From: Ricinus communis
Taxonomy: Eukaryota; Streptophyta; Magnoliopsida; Malpighiales; Euphorbiaceae
Direction: 5' to 3'
Assembly: GCF_019578655.1 (NCBI RefSeq)
Contig: NC_063264.1
Coordinates: 18,464,429 to 18,528,428, forward strand
DNA length: 64,000 nucleotides
How positions within the stretch are numbered: the stretch's first letter is position 1; every line of letters starts with the position of its first letter. Made by a program: the position numbers and the translations under genes. The notes beneath the pieces were generated by a model that did not search any database, was not told the origin of the DNA, and saw only the letters and a program-made list of their open reading frames with translations. Shown one piece after another: positions 21,470-35,700 of the stretch.

Positions 21470-21740
21470 ACAGAACACGCCCGTGTTGAACAATAGGGGC
21501 CGTGTTCATGAACACGGTCTGGATATCAGGCCGTGTAAAGCGAATTAAACGTGCTGACTTACCAACTTCTGAGAACACACCCGTGTTTATGGAACACGGG
21601 GACGTGTTGGGGACACGGTCGGGCATAAATGCCCGTGTGGCCTACTGTGAACGTATTCATCTTAATTTGATTTTCTTCAATTAGAACACGGGCTGTTAAT
21701 GAACACGATCTTGAACATGCCCGTGTTGATCTCTAGAAAA
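21470..21740 (-). repeat. CACGG/CCGTG palindrome cluster in E3 interior
   Basis: At least ten copies of CACGG or CCGTG in both orientations within 270 bp, including aacacggggacgtgtt-like pairs. Matches E1 5795-5930 reversed. GC-rich compared with the surrounding DNA. Confidence 0.7.
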
Positions 21741-22668
21741 TGCAAAAGTTACGATTCTCAGCACTTTCTGTAGGCCTTGGCTTAGTTCACTTGCTAGAAG
21801 AAACTCGAGCTCCTCCAAGACTTCTTCATTGGATAACTCGTGCTCATCTTCCACGGTCGAAAGTGACTTGTGAAAAATCCACCAAAAATTCCTCTAATTG
21901 CAACTCAGCATCATCAACTGTACGTTCCTGTTGGTAGTCTTTCAGAGGGATCATGTTTGCCTCTTTCTTTTCTGGTTCCATCTCCATGTTCAAGAAATCG
22001 TCCTACATAGAAGCATCATCCTCAAACATAGTAGATAAACCAGAAAAATTCTCACCTGAACGCAAAGTGACGACGCTCAAATGTTCCTTGGATTCAGTAA
22101 CGTTTGATGGAGTTCCCAATTGCTCTTCAACTAGTAACTTGAAGATTAAGCCTACTTTATGCTCTATGTTGTTAATCGAGGCTTGTTGATCTTCAAGTAT
22201 CCTCTCTCTTTGTTGGAATCTATCCTCAAGACTTGTAATAAACCTCATCATCAGCTCCTCTAACACTAATTCTTCACCTTGTGTTGATGGTGCAAGATTA
22301 GGCTGCTAAAATTCTAGTGGTTCTTGGCCATCTAAGCTCCATCCAAAGGGTGAATGAATGCTCAACTCTTGATTGTAGGTGCTTCCATACGAGTCATTTG
22401 GCCAACTTCCCGTATAATTCACCTGTTCATAGTTAAAAGAATAATGAGCAACATCACTATATAATGAACAATCATTACTCAAACGTAAACCACAACAAAA
22501 TTCACAAAAAACTTGAGATGAAAGGATAGGAGTGGAGAGTTGATCGGTAGCCCTGCAAAACGATTCCACTCGAGCTTCTAAAGATGCACGGGTTTCCCAA
22601 TTTTTAGCACTCTCTTGGTTCCTGATCCCATTTTCCAACGTGTCACACAAAGAATTTGAGTTTAGCAT
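21741..22668 (-). pseudogene. gag: E3 gag-like frame (nucleocapsid part only)
   Basis: Starts at the ATG 22668 (MLNSNSLCDTLENG). One frame runs to 22003 with stops at about 22304 (TTT TAG) and about 22005 (CAG to TAG relative to E4). It aligns with the C-terminal third of E1 gag: a zinc knuckle CEFCCGLRLSNDC, in which the His of C-x2-C-x3-H-x4-C is Arg; then Tyr/Asn-rich YTGSWPNDSYGSTYNQE; a coiled-coil-like EELMMRFITSLEDRF; and VTLRSGENFSG. The capsid domain found in E1 (about 450-1000) is missing. The frame fades by 21740 with several stops. Confidence 0.8.
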
Positions 22669-22831
22669 TGAACCTCCTTATCATTCACTATCTAAATCAT
22701 AAACTTAAACTAAATAAATATGTACAAATAAAATAAAATAAATTAACAAATAAAAATAAAAATCATAAAATAATAAGAAAAAAATTGGCTAAATTAACAA
22801 ATAGCAAATTTCACTCTAGTTTTCAAACAAT

Positions 22832-22849
22832 TCACCGGCAACGACGCCA
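22832..22849 (-). other. E3 primer-binding site (tRNA-Asp)
   Basis: Reverse complement TGGCGTCGTTGCCGGTGA differs from the tRNA-Asp complement at two positions. It starts 6 bp from the LTR end, as in E1. Confidence 0.85.
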
Positions 22850-22855
22850 ATAACT

Positions 22856-24295
22856 TGATGTGTGCTACTTGTGTTAGCTACAATCTAAAGCAGTGTACCT
22901 ATTGATGCAATCTAGCACTAATGGCGAGTATCAAGGTCGTATTCCTCGGGAAAGTGAAAGCCCAGAGTTACTCCTTTGTTCTTTGTTATATTAGCCTAAA
23001 ATGAGTGATGAATACTTTCTAAACAAACTAATAGCTACAAGCTAAGTTCTAAGGGAGATGCAGGAGTAATTGATAAATAAAATAACTAAGATAAGAAAGC
23101 AAACCCTAAGGGAACCTAAAGTAGCTGGCAATCAAACAAATGATAAAGGATTGGTGAGTCTAATTATGCTACCTGTGGATGAATTCTTAACCGAATTCAA
23201 TTTCTCTCTCGAGATAACCGAATTCCTAAATCTAATAACCTAAAGTTGGAATCTCTTCCTAACAATTGATTCTTAAATTAGCATTAAGCTTTAATCCGCC
23301 TCTATTAAGCTTTGTTAATTCTTAATCCGGCTAGTTAATTATCCTTAGCTCTAAGCGATTATTAACCATTTCTTGCTATTCAAAATTCCAATTGCCAAAT
23401 GGACTTCTCAATCACACAAAGCAATCTAAACACACAATTCACAACGTCTCATGAATGATGCATTATCTTATTAATACTGAAAGCAAGAAGAATACAAAAC
23501 TAACCCAAACAATCCAACAATATAATACTAAGCCAATATAGTAAAGAAATCCCAATGGATTTAATCAATCTAGCTAATCATGTTCATTATCAAAATACAT
23601 AAGAATTCAATTACAACAATGAGTAAAGGTAGAGAAAACCCGTTTACACCCTTGGATGAGAGTAAACAGCCCCAACTCCTCTTACTCGAATTGAATCGAT
23701 TCTTGTTCCTCTTGCTCGATTTGAAAACCAATCAACAAACCTCGCCCAATCTTCAATCTTTGAAGGGAATCCTCTTGAAACCTTGATCCAAGTCTCCTTT
23801 TCCCTTGGTTCCAGCTCAGAAAACCCTTTGGGAGAGAAATATTAGAGTTTGGGACATTCTCCCCCACTCTCCTTTCTTTCTTTCCTCTCTTCTTTCTTTT
23901 AACTAATTCCCCCTGTAGCCGCCAACATGGCCGTGTTGGTGGCCGTGTTCCCAACACAGGATGGTGTTGATGCCCGTGTCACTCTCTGTGGGCGTGCTCC
24001 CTAAAACTTATGTTTCTTTGATGTATGATGCACCAACACGGCCGTGTTGGTGCACGTGTTGGGAACACGGCCAGTGTTGAAACCAACACGGCCCTGTTCA
24101 GATTAAGGATGCGCAAACTCGACTTGTTTCGGCAACTTTCACGTCCAATTATTCCCTTTATCACTCTTTGACTTCTTTTAGACCTAAAGCACACAAACAA
24201 ATGCATAGGGTGAGTGTTGGGACCAATTCACATCCAAATGTACATAAATTCTGCCTTAAAATCCCTATTTAGATGTGTGTATTCTACGCACATCA
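22856..24295 (-). repeat. E3 5' LTR, 1440 bp
   Basis: Bounded by TGATGTG at 22856 (+ strand view) and CACATCA ending 24295. Contains AACACGGCCGTGTT at 24035-24048 and other CACGG motifs. Clearly related to the E4 LTRs along its length and to the E1 LTR mainly at both ends. The outer edge is followed immediately by minisatellite. Confidence 0.9.
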
Positions 24296-27200
24296 GGTAT
24301 ATATTTTCATATAAGAAAACATTCTATAAGAAGGATATATTTGTTAATATTAAAAAATAATACCGTAAGAGGGCTATAGTTTTGAATATGAGAAAAGAAC
24401 CTCGTAATAGTGGTATATTTGTGAATATGAGAAAATAACCCCGTAATAGGGTTGTATTTTTTAATATAAGAAAATAACATAATAAGAGGGATATATTTGT
24501 CAATATTCGAATTCAACCCCGTAAGAAGGGTATATTTTGTGAGCAAGATAGAACAACCCCGAAAGAGAGGTATATTTGTGAATATGAGAAAAAAAATCCT
24601 TAATTGGGGCATATTTTTTAATATGATAAAACAACCTCATAAAAGTGGTATATTTGTGAATATAAGAAAACAACATCGTAAGAGGGGTATATTTGTGAGT
24701 ATGAGAAAAAAAACCCCATAAGAGGGGTATATTTCAGAATATGAGAAAACAGCCTCGTAAAAGTATATTTGGGAGTATCATAAAACAACCCTATAAAAGG
24801 GGTATATTTATTAATATGAGAAGACAACACTGTAAGAAGGGTATATTTGTCAATATAAGAAAATAATGTTGTACGTCGGATATAATTGTGAGGTTGATTA
24901 AACAACGCCGTAAAAGGGATATATTTATGAATATGAGAAATCATCCCTGTATGAGGGGTATATTTGTGAATATGAGAAAACAACCAAATAAAATGAATGT
25001 ATTTTTCATTTAAGAAAACAACCCCGTAAAATAATATTTTTCTCAATATTAGAAAACAACTCTGTAAGAGGTGTATATTTATGAATATGAAAGAACAAGC
25101 CCGTAAGAGGGGTATATTTATGATTATGAGAAAAGAATCCCATCGGAGTGGTATATTTGTGAATATGAGAAAACAACCCCGTAAGAGTGGTATATTTGTG
25201 AGTATCACAAAACAACCCCATAAAGGGGTATATTTCTTAACATAAAAAAAAATACCGTAAGAGGGGTATATTTGTCAATAGAAGAAAACAACCCCGTTAG
25301 TCTGGTATATTTTTGAATATGAGTAAACAATATCGTAAAAGGGATGTATTTATCAATTTGAGAAATCAACCCCGTAAGAGGGGTATATTTGTGAATATGA
25401 GAAAACAGTCCCGTAAGATGGGTACATTTGTGAGTATGAGAAAATGACTGTGTAGAAGGGGTATATTTGTGAGTATGATTGAACAACCCCGTAAAAGGGG
25501 TGTCTTTGTCAATATTACAAAAAACCCGTAATGGGAGTATAATTGTGAATATAAGAAAAGTACCCTATAAGAGGGGTATATTTGTGAATATGAGGAAACA
25601 ACACCATAATAGGGGTATATTAATGAATATAAGAAATTAACCTCGTAAGAGGGGTATGTTTTTGGATATGAAAAACAACCGAGTAAAAGGGATATATTTT
25701 TTTAATATGAAAAACCAACCTCAAAAGTGGGGTATATTTGTTAGTATAAGAAAACAACCTCGCAAGTTGAGTATATTTGTGAGTATAACGAAACAATGTC
25801 GTAAAAGGTATATATCTATGAATATGAGAAATCAACCTAGTAAGAAGGGTATATTTTTGAATATGAGAAAACAACCTTATAATAGTGGCATATTATTTAT
25901 TATGAGAAAATAACAGCATTAAAGAGGTATATTTGTCAATATTATAAATCAACCTCGTAAAAGGGCTATATTTGTAAGTATGATAGAACAACCCCATAAA
26001 AGGAGTGTATTTATCAATATAAGAAAACAACCACATAATAGGGGTATATTTTTGAATATGAGAAAACTACACTATAAGAGGGGTATATTTGTGAATATGA
26101 GAAAATAACACTGTAATATGGGTATATTTATGAATATGAGAAATCAACTCCGTAAGAGGGGTATATTTATGAATATGAGAAAACAACTACGTAAAATGGT
26201 ATATTTTTTAATATGAGAAAACAACCTCGTAAGAGTGGTATATTTGTCAATAAAAGAAAACAGGTGCGTTAAAGGGGTATATTTATGAATAGAAGAAAAC
26301 AACTGCGAAAAAGGGGTATAATTTTTCATATGAGAAAATAGTCCCGTATGAGGGGTATATTTGTGAATGCAAAAACAACCAAATAAAAGGGGGTGATTTT
26401 TCTGAGCAAACAACCCCATAAGAGGGGTATTTATATCAATATTAGAAAACAACCCTATAAGTGGCGTATATTTGTGAATATGAGAAAACAATCCCGTACG
26501 AGGGGTATATTTGTGAATATGAGAAAACAATCCCGTCGGAGTGGTATATTTGTAAATACGAGAAAATAATGCCATAAGATAGGTACATTTGTGAGTTTGG
26601 GAAAATAATCCTGTAAGAAGGGTATATTTGTGAATATGAGAAAAAAACCCTGTAAGAGGGGTTTATTTATCAATAGAAGAAAAAATCCCTATTAGTCGGT
26701 ATAGTTTTGAGTATGAGTAAACAACATCATAAAAGGGATATATTTATGAATATGAAAAATCAACCCCGTAAGAGGGGTATATTTGTAAGTATGAGAAAAC
26801 AACCGCTTAAAAGTGGCATAGTTTTTAATATGAGAAAACAACCACATAAGAGGAGTATAATCGTAAATATTAGAAAGTAACCCCGTAAGAGGGGTGTATT
26901 TGTGAGTACAATAGAACAACCCCGTAAAAAAGGAGTGTACATGTCAATATAAAAAATAACCGCATAAGAGGGATATATTTGTGAGTATGAGAAAATAATC
27001 CCATAAGACGGTATATTTCTTAATATAAGAAAACAACCAAGTAAGTCGGGGTTATTTACGAGGATGATTAAACAACACCGTAAAAGAAATATATTTGTGA
27101 TTATGAGAAATCAACCCCGTAAGAGGAGTATATTTGTGAATATGGGAAAATAGCCCCATAATAGGAGCATATCTTTTAAGATATAAAAATAACACCATAT

Positions 27201-28799
27201 AGAGGGGTATATTTTTCAATATTAGAAATCAACACCATAAGGGGTAGTATATGATAGAACAACCCTGTAAAAGGGGTTGATTTATCATTATAAGAAAACA
27301 ACTCCGTAAGATAGATATATTTATAAATATGAGAAAACAACCCCGAAAGAGAGATATATTTGTGAATATGAGAAGACAACCCCGCAAGAGGGGTTGTAAA
27401 TATAAGAAAATAACCCCGTAAGAGGGGTATAATTCTAAGTATGAGAAAACAACACTATAAAAGGGATATCTTTTTTGTTATAAGAAAACTAGCCTGCAAG
27501 AGGGGTATATTTATGAATATCAAAAAATAACCCTATTAGAGGAGTATATTTGTGAGTAAGATAGAAAAACCCCGTAAAAGGGGTTTATTTGTCAATATAA
27601 GAAAACAACCCCATAAAAGTGCTATTTTGGTGAATATGAGAAAATAACCCCGTAAGAGGGGTATATTTATGAACATGAGAAAAGAATCTCGTAAGAGTGG
27701 TATATTTATGAATATGAGAAAATAACCCCATAAGAAAGGTATATTTGTGAGTATTAGAAAACAACCCCGTAAAAGGGGTATATTTGTAATATAAAAAATA
27801 ACACCGTAAGTTGGGTATATTTGCGAGAATGATTAAACAACGCCGTAAAAAGGGATATATTTATGAATATGAGAAATCAACCCCATAAGCGGGGTATCTT
27901 TATGAATATGAGAAAACAGCCCCGTAACAACGGTATATTTTTTAATATGAGAAAATAATACTATAAGGAGGGTATATTTATCAATATTAAAAATCAACCC
28001 CGTAAGAGGGGTATATTTGTGAGTATGATAGAACAACATCATAAAAGGGGTATATTTATCAATATAAGAAAACAACCCCATACGAGGGGTATATTTGTGA
28101 ATATGAGAAAATAACACCGTAAGAAGAGTATATTTGTGAATATGAGAAAAAAATCCCGTATAAAGGGTATATATCTGAGTATGAGGAACCAACCAATAAA
28201 AGGAGGTATATTTTTTTAATATGAGAAAACAACCTGTCAGAAGAGTATTTTTGTTAATATAAGAAACTAACTCCGTAAGTGGCGTATATTTGTGAGTATA
28301 AGGAAACAACACCGTAAAAGGGGTATATTTTTTAATATGAGAAATCAATTCCGTAAGACGGGTATATTCATGAAAATGAGAAAATAACCCCGTAAGTTGG
28401 GGTATATTTGTGAGTATGAGGAAACAACACCGTAAAGGAGTCTATTTATGAATATGAGAAAACAACCGCAAAAAAGGGGTATATTCTTTCAGATGAGAAA
28501 ACATCCCCGTAAGAGGGGTATTTTTGTCAATATTATAGGACGACCCCGTAAGAGGGTTATGTTTGTGAATATGAAAAAATAACTCTATTCGAGGGGTATA
28601 TTGTGAATATGACAAAATAACCTCGTAAGAGTGGTATATTTTGAGTATTAGTAAACAATCCCATTATAGGGGTATTTCTTTTAATATAACAAAGTCACAC
28701 CGTAAGAGAGGTATATTTGTCAATATAAGAAAATAACATTATAAGTCGGGTACATTTGTGAGTATGAGTAAACAACACCATAGAAGCGATAATTTGTGA

Positions 28800-31107
28800 A
28801 TGTGAGAAATCAACCCCGCAAGAGGGGTATACTTGTGAATATGAGAAAACAACTTGTTAGAGGGGTATATTTATTAATATGAGGAAACAACATTGCAATA
28901 GGGGTATATTTATGAATATGAGAATTCAACCCTGTAAGAAGGGTATACTTGTGAGTATGAGAAATCAACTGCATAAAAAGGGTATATCTTTTAATATGAG
29001 ACAACCCCATAAGAGAGGTATATTTGTCAATATAAGAAAACAACCCCGTAAGTCGGATATATTTGTGAGCATGAGTAATAACACCATAAAATTTATATAT
29101 TTATGAATATGTGAAATCAACCCCGTAAGAGGGGTAGATTTGTGAATATGAGAAAACAACTCGGTAACAGTGGTATTTTTTTAATATGATAAAACAACCC
29201 CATATAAGAGGTATATTTATCATTATTAGAAAATAGCCCTGTAAAAGGGGTATATTTTGTGTGTGTGATAGAAAAACATCGTAAAAGGGGTGTATTTGTC
29301 AATATAAGAAAATAACCCTTTAATAGGGGTATATTTATGAATATGAGAAAAGAACCCTGTAAGAGGGGTATAATTGTGGAAATAGGAAACAACAACATAA
29401 TAGGGGTAATATTTATGAATATAAGAAATCAAGCTTGTAAAAGGGGCATATTTGTAAGTATGAGAAAAACCACGTAAAAAGAGTATATTTAAATAACTGC
29501 AAAAAAAATGATATATTTTTTAATATGAAAAAATTATGTCGTAAGTTGGGTATATTTGTGACTATATGACGAAAGAAACCGTAAAAGGGGTAGATTTATG
29601 AATATAAGAAAAACAACTGTGTAAAAGGTGTATATTTGTCAATAGAAGAAACTCACCCCATAAGCGTATTATATCTGTGAATATTAGATAACAACCCTGT
29701 AAGAGAGATGTATTTGTGATTATGAGAAAAAGATACCATAAGAAGGATATATTTGTGAATATGGGAAAATAACCCCATAAGTGTGGTATATTTGTGACTA
29801 TCAGAAAACAAACCCATAAAAGGGGTATATTTGTTAATATGAGAAAATAACCCCATAAGTGGAGTATATTTGTCAATGTTAGAAAACAACCTTGTAAGAG
29901 GGGTATATATTGAGTAAGATAGAACAACCCCGTAAATGAGGCGTATTTATTAATATGAGATATCAATCCCTCAAGAGGGGTATACTTGTGAATATGAGAA
30001 AACAACCCGTTAGACGGGTATATTTATTAATATGAGAAAATGACGCTGCAATAGGGTATATTTATGAATATAAGAATTCAACCCCGTAAGAGGGGTATAC
30101 TTGTGAGTATGAGAAAATAATTACGTAAAAAGGGTATATTTTTTAATATGAGAAAACCCCATAAGAGCGGTATATTAGTCAATATAAGAAAACAAGCTTG
30201 TAAGTCGGATATATTTGTGAGCATGAGTAACAACGCCATAAAAATGATATATTTATAAATATGTGAAATCAACCCCGTAAGAGGGGTATATTTGTGAATA
30301 TGAGAAAACAACCCCGTAACAGTGGTATGTTTTTTAATATGATAAAACAACCCCATATGAGAGGTATATTTGTCAATATTATAAAATAACCCTGTAAAAA
30401 GAGTGTATTTTATGTGTATGATAGAACAACATCGTAAAAGGGGTGTATTTGTCAATATAAAAAAAACAACCCCGTAATAGGGGTATATTTGTGAATATGA
30501 GAAAAGAACCCTGTTAGAGGGGTATATTTGTGAAAATAGGAAACAACACCGTAATAGGGGTAATATTTATGAATATAAGAAATCAAGCGTGTAAAAGGGG
30601 CATATTTGTGAGTATGAGAAAAACTACATAAAATTAGTATATTTAAATAACCGCAAAAAAATGATATATTTTTTAATATGAAAAAGTAACCTCGTAAGTT
30701 GGGTATATTTGTGAGTATATGATGAAACAACACCGTAGAAGGGGTAGATTTATGAATGTGAGAAAAACAACCGCGTAAAAGGGGTATATTTGTCAATAGA
30801 AGAAACCCACCCCATAAGCATGTTATATTTGTGAATATTAGATAACAACCCTATAAGAGAGATATATTTGTGAGTATGAGAAAAAAACACCATAAAAGGG
30901 ATATATTTGAATATGAGAAAACAACCCCATAAGTGTGTTATATTTGTGAGTATAAAAAAACAACCCCATAAAAGGGGTATATTTTAAAATATGAGAAAAC
31001 AACCCCATAAGTGGGGTATATTTGTTAATGTTAGAAAACAACCCTGTAAGAGGGGTATTTATTGTGTAAGATAGAACAACCCCGTAAAAGAGGTGTATTT
31101 ATGAATA
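28800..31107 (-). repeat. 1154-bp tandem higher-order duplication in A4
   Basis: Two adjacent blocks with the same monomer order. gtatacttgtgaatatgag occurs at 28827 and 29980 (offset 1153). The odd taggggtaatattta monomer occurs at 29401 and 30555 (offset 1154). An unusual monomer with tatttaaataactgc-like sequence occurs near 29490 and 30645. Copies about 28800-29953 and 29954-31107. Confidence 0.85.
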
Positions 31108-31978
31108 TGAGAAATCAATCCCGTAAGAGGGGTATATTTATAAATATGAGAAAACAACCTCGTAACAGGAGTGTATTTTTTTAATACGATATAACAACCC
31201 CGTAAGAGGGGTATATTTGTGAAAATGAGAAAACACTACCATAAGAGTACTATATTTGTGAGTATGAGTAAACAACGTCGTAAAAGGGATATATTTATGA
31301 GATTGAGAAATCAACCCCGTAAAATGGATATATTTGTAAATATGAGTAAATAATCCCTTAAGCGGGGTATATTTGTGAATTTGGAAAAACAACCCCGTTA
31401 AAGGAGCACATTTCTTAATATGAGAAAACAACCCCATAAGAGGGGTATATTTGTCAATATTATAATACAATACCGTAAGAGGGGTATATTTGTGAATGTG
31501 AGAAAACAATCCCATAAGAGGGGTACATTTGTGAATATGAGAAAATAACAACATAAGAGGGGTATAATTGTGAGTTTCAGAAAATAACTTTATAAACGGG
31601 TATATTGTATTGTATGAGAAAACAACCTTGTAAGAGGAGTATTTTTGTCAATATAAAGAATAACTCCATAAGTGGGGTATATATGTGAATATGAGAAAAC
31701 AACCTCGTAAGAGCAGTATATTTCTGAGTTTGATAAAATAATACCATAAAATGGGTATATTTTTTAATATGAGAAAACAACCCCGTAAGAGGGGTATATT
31801 TACGAATGTGAGAAAATAACCCCGTAATAAGGGTATATTTATTAGTATGAGAACCCGTAAGAGAGGTATTTTTCTTAGTATGACAAAACAACCTAATTAA
31901 AGGGGTGTCTTTTTTATTATGAGAAAACGACCCTGTAAGAGGGGTATATTTTTGAATATTAGAAAACAATCTCGTAAG

Positions 31979-32134
31979 AGTGGTATATTTGTGAATATGA
32001 GAAAACAATCCCGTAAGAGGGGTACATTTGTGAATATGGGGAAGCAATGTCGTAAAAGTGGTATATTTGTGAATATGAGAAAACAATCCCGTAAGAGGGG
32101 TACATTTGTGAATATGGGGAAGCAATGTCGTAAA
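31979..32134 (-). repeat. Near-perfect 78-bp dimer duplication in A4
   Basis: 31979-32056 and 32057-32134 are almost base-for-base identical, including private variants ggtacatttg and ggggaagcaatgtcg. This is two monomers copied as one unit and is probably among the youngest events in the array. Confidence 0.88.
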
Positions 32135-32745
32135 AGGAGTATATTTATTAATATGAGTAAACAACAACGAAAAAGGGATATATTTTGTCATACGAGGAAG
32201 CATCCCCGTAAGAGTGGTATTTCTGTCAGTATTAGATAACAACCCAATAAGAGGGTATATTTGTCAATATAAGAAAACAACCCCGTAAGTCGAGTATATT
32301 TGTGAGGATGATTAAACAATGCCGTAAAAGGAATATATTTATGATTATGGGAAAATAGCCCCATAATAGGGGGTATATTTTTTAATATATGAAAATAACA
32401 CCATAAAAGTGAATATTAGAAAATAACATCGTAAGAGAGGTATATTTGTGAATATGAGAAAACAACTCCGTAAGAGGGGTAAATTTATAAATATGAGCAA
32501 ACAACCGCGTAAGAGGGGTCTATTTATGAGTTTGAGAAAATAACCCAATTAAAGTGGTGTCTTTTTTAATATGAGAAAACAACCCCGTAAGATGTGTATT
32601 TTTTTCAATAGAAGAAAATAACTCCTTAAGTGGGGTATATTTGTAAATATGAGAAAACAACCCCGCAAGAGGGGTGTATTTATCAATATAAGAAAACAAC
32701 CCCGTAAGTCGGGTATAATTATGAGGCTGATTAAACAACACCGTA

Positions 32746-32750
<5 letters not shown>

Positions 32751-32778
<28 letters not shown>
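32751..32778. repeat. (AT)14 microsatellite inside a monomer
   Basis: 28 bp of perfect AT, in place of the gggatatatttatgaa segment of a normal monomer. A slippage expansion of the monomer's ATATAT. Confidence 0.92.
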
Positions 32779-32781
<3 letters not shown>

Positions 32782-35700
32782 TATGATAAATCAACCCCGT
32801 AAGAGGGGTATATTTGTGAATATGAGAAAATAGCCTTGTAATCGAGGTATATTTTATAATATGAGAAAATAACACTATAAGAGGGGTATATTTTTCAATA
32901 TTAGAAACCAACCTCGTAAGAGGGGTATATTTGTGAGTATGATAGAACAATCCCATAAAAGGGATGTATTTGTCAATATAAGAAAATAACCCCGTAAGAG
33001 GGGTATATTCGTGAATATAAGAAAATAACCCCATAAGAGGATTATATTTGTGCATATGAGAAAATAATCCCGTGTGAATGGTATATTTTGAGTATGAGAA
33101 AGAAGCCCAATAAAAGGGGTATATTTGTGAAAATGAGAAATTAATCCCGTAAGAGGGGTACATTTGTTAATAATAGAAAACAATCCTATGAGAGGTGTAT
33201 GTTTATGAGTAAGATAGAATAACCCTGTAATAGGGGTTTATTTGTCAATATAAGAAGACATCCTCGTAAGAGGGGTAAATTTATGAAAATAAGATAACAA
33301 CCCCGTCATACGTGTATATTTGGGAAAATCAGAAGACAACCCCGTAAGAGGGGTATATTTATGAATATGAAAAATTAGCCCCATATTAGGGGTATTTTTA
33401 ATATAGAAAAACAACCTTGTAAGAGGGGTATATTTGTCAATATAAGAAAACAAACACGTAAGTGGGGTACATGTGTAAGTATGAGGAAACAATGTCGTAA
33501 AATGGGTATATTTATGAATATGAGAAAACAACCGCGAAAAGGTGGTATATTATTTCATATGATAAAACAACCCCATAGAGGGGTATTTATAACAATATTG
33601 AAAAAAAACCCCATAATAGAGTTCTCTTTGTGAATATAAAAAAATAAGCTCGTAAGAGGGATATATTTGTGAATATGACAAAAAAATCCTGTGAGAGTGC
33701 TATATTTGTGAGTATCATAAAACAACCCCTTAAGAGGAGTATATTTATCAATATAAGAAAACAACATTGTAAGTCTGGTATATTTGTGAGTATGAGTAAA
33801 TAACGCCATACAAGAAATTATGAATCTAAGAAATCAACCCAATAAGAGGGGTATACTTGTGACTATGAGAAAACAATCCATAATAGTGGTATATTTTTTA
33901 ATATGATAAAACAACCGCGTAAGAGGGGTATATTTATCAATATTACAAAACAACCTTGTAAGAGGGTATATTATGAGTATGATAGAACAACCCCGTAAAA
34001 GGGGTGTATTTGTCAATATAAGGAAACAACAATGTAATAGAGGTATATTTGTGAATATGAAAAAACTACCCTATAAGAGGGTATATTTGTAAATATGAGA
34101 AAACAACACCGTAATAGGGGTATATTTATGAATATGAGAAACCAACCCCACAAGAGGGGTATATTTATGAATATGAGAAAACAAACCACGTAGAAAGGAT
34201 ATATTTTTAATATGAGAAAACAACCTCCTAAGAGGGGTATATTTATCAATATAAGAAAATAACTCGTAAGTCGGGTATATTTATGAGTATGACGAAACAA
34301 CGCCGTAAAAAGGGTATATTTATGAACATGAGAAAACAACCGCATAAAAGGGGTATATTTTATCATATGAGAAAGCAACCCCATAGGAGGAGTATATTTG
34401 TCAATATTAGAAGACAACACAGTACGAGGAGTATATTTGTGAATATGAGAAAAAACTCCATAACAGTGGTATATTTTGTGAATATGAGATAATAACCTTG
34501 TAAGAAGGTTATATTTTTTGGTATGAGAAAACAAGCCCATAAAAGGGGTATATTTGTGAATATGAGAAAACAATCTCGTAAGTCGGGTATATTTATGAGT
34601 ATGACGAAACAACGCCGTAAAAGGGGTATATTTATGAATATGAGAAAACAACCTGCGTAAAGGGGGTATACTTTTTCATATGAGAAAACAACTGCAACAA
34701 ATGTATATTTTATAATATTAGAAAACAACACCATAACAGGTGTATATTTGTCAATATTATAAATCAACCCCGACATAGGGGTATATTTGTGAGTATGATA
34801 GAACAATCCTGTAAAGTGGTGTATTTGTCAATATAAAAAAAATCCATCATAGGGGAATATTTATGAATATGATAGAACTACCCTATAAGAGGGGCATATT
34901 TATGAATAAGAAGAAACAACACCATAATAGGGTTATATTTATGAATATGAGAAATCAATCCCGTACGAAGGGTATATTTATCAATATGAGATAATAACAG
35001 CGTAAAAGGGGTATAATTATTAATACGAGAAAACAACCTCGTAAGAGAGGTATATTTGTCAGTATAAGAAAACAACGTCGTAAGTCGGGTATATTTGTGA
35101 GTCTGACAAAACAACTCCATAGAAGGGATATTTATGAATATGAGAAATCAACCTAGTACGAGGGGTATGTTTTTGAATATGAGAAAATAACCATATAAAA
35201 GAGGTATATTTTTCATATGAGAAAACAAACCCGTAAGAGAGGTATTTTTGTCAATATTAGAAAACAACTCCGTATGAGGCGTATATTTGTGAATATAAGA
35301 AAACAACACCACAAAGGGGTATATTTGTAAATATGAGGAAACAACCAAGTAAGAGGGGTATATTCGTGAGTTTGAGAAAACAACCTTGTAATTGGGGTGT
35401 ATTTATAAATATGAGAAAACAACCTTGTAAGAGTGGTATATTTTTTAGTATTAGAGAACAACCCTATAAAAGAGGTATATTTCTTAATATGAGAAGACAA
35501 CCCCGTAAGAGGGGTATATTTGTTAATAAAAGAAAATAAATCCGTTAGTCTGGTATATTTGTGAGTATAAGTAAATAACGTCGTAAAATGGATATATTTA
35601 TGAATATAAAAGTTCAACCCCGTAAGAGGGGTATATTTATAAGTATGATAGAACAACCCCATAAAAGGGGTGTATTTGTGAATATATAAAAAACCCGTAG

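Larger units (their letters stand above)
17381..24295 (-). mobile_element. E3: pol-less Athila-like retrotransposon with extra-ORF cassette, 3' LTR truncated
   Basis: Read on the - strand: 5' LTR 24295-22856, PBS 22849-22832, gag-like frame 22668-~21740, palindrome-rich stretch 21740-21470, TATA-like box and leader, intron, extra ORF 20769-19157, 3' non-coding region, PPT 17790-17772, and first 391 bp of the 3' LTR 17771-17381. Protease, RT, RNase H and integrase are absent and the same lack is seen in E4. The 5' LTR outer end abuts minisatellite block A4. The 3' LTR is cut in a pyrimidine run at 17381 and joined to A3, so the left junction is a rearrangement, not an integration end. Confidence 0.88.

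Noticed and set aside
21502..22189. Plus-strand open frames opposite the E3 gag-like gene
   Set aside because: Shadows of the minus-strand gag frame and of the palindrome cluster; no domain content.
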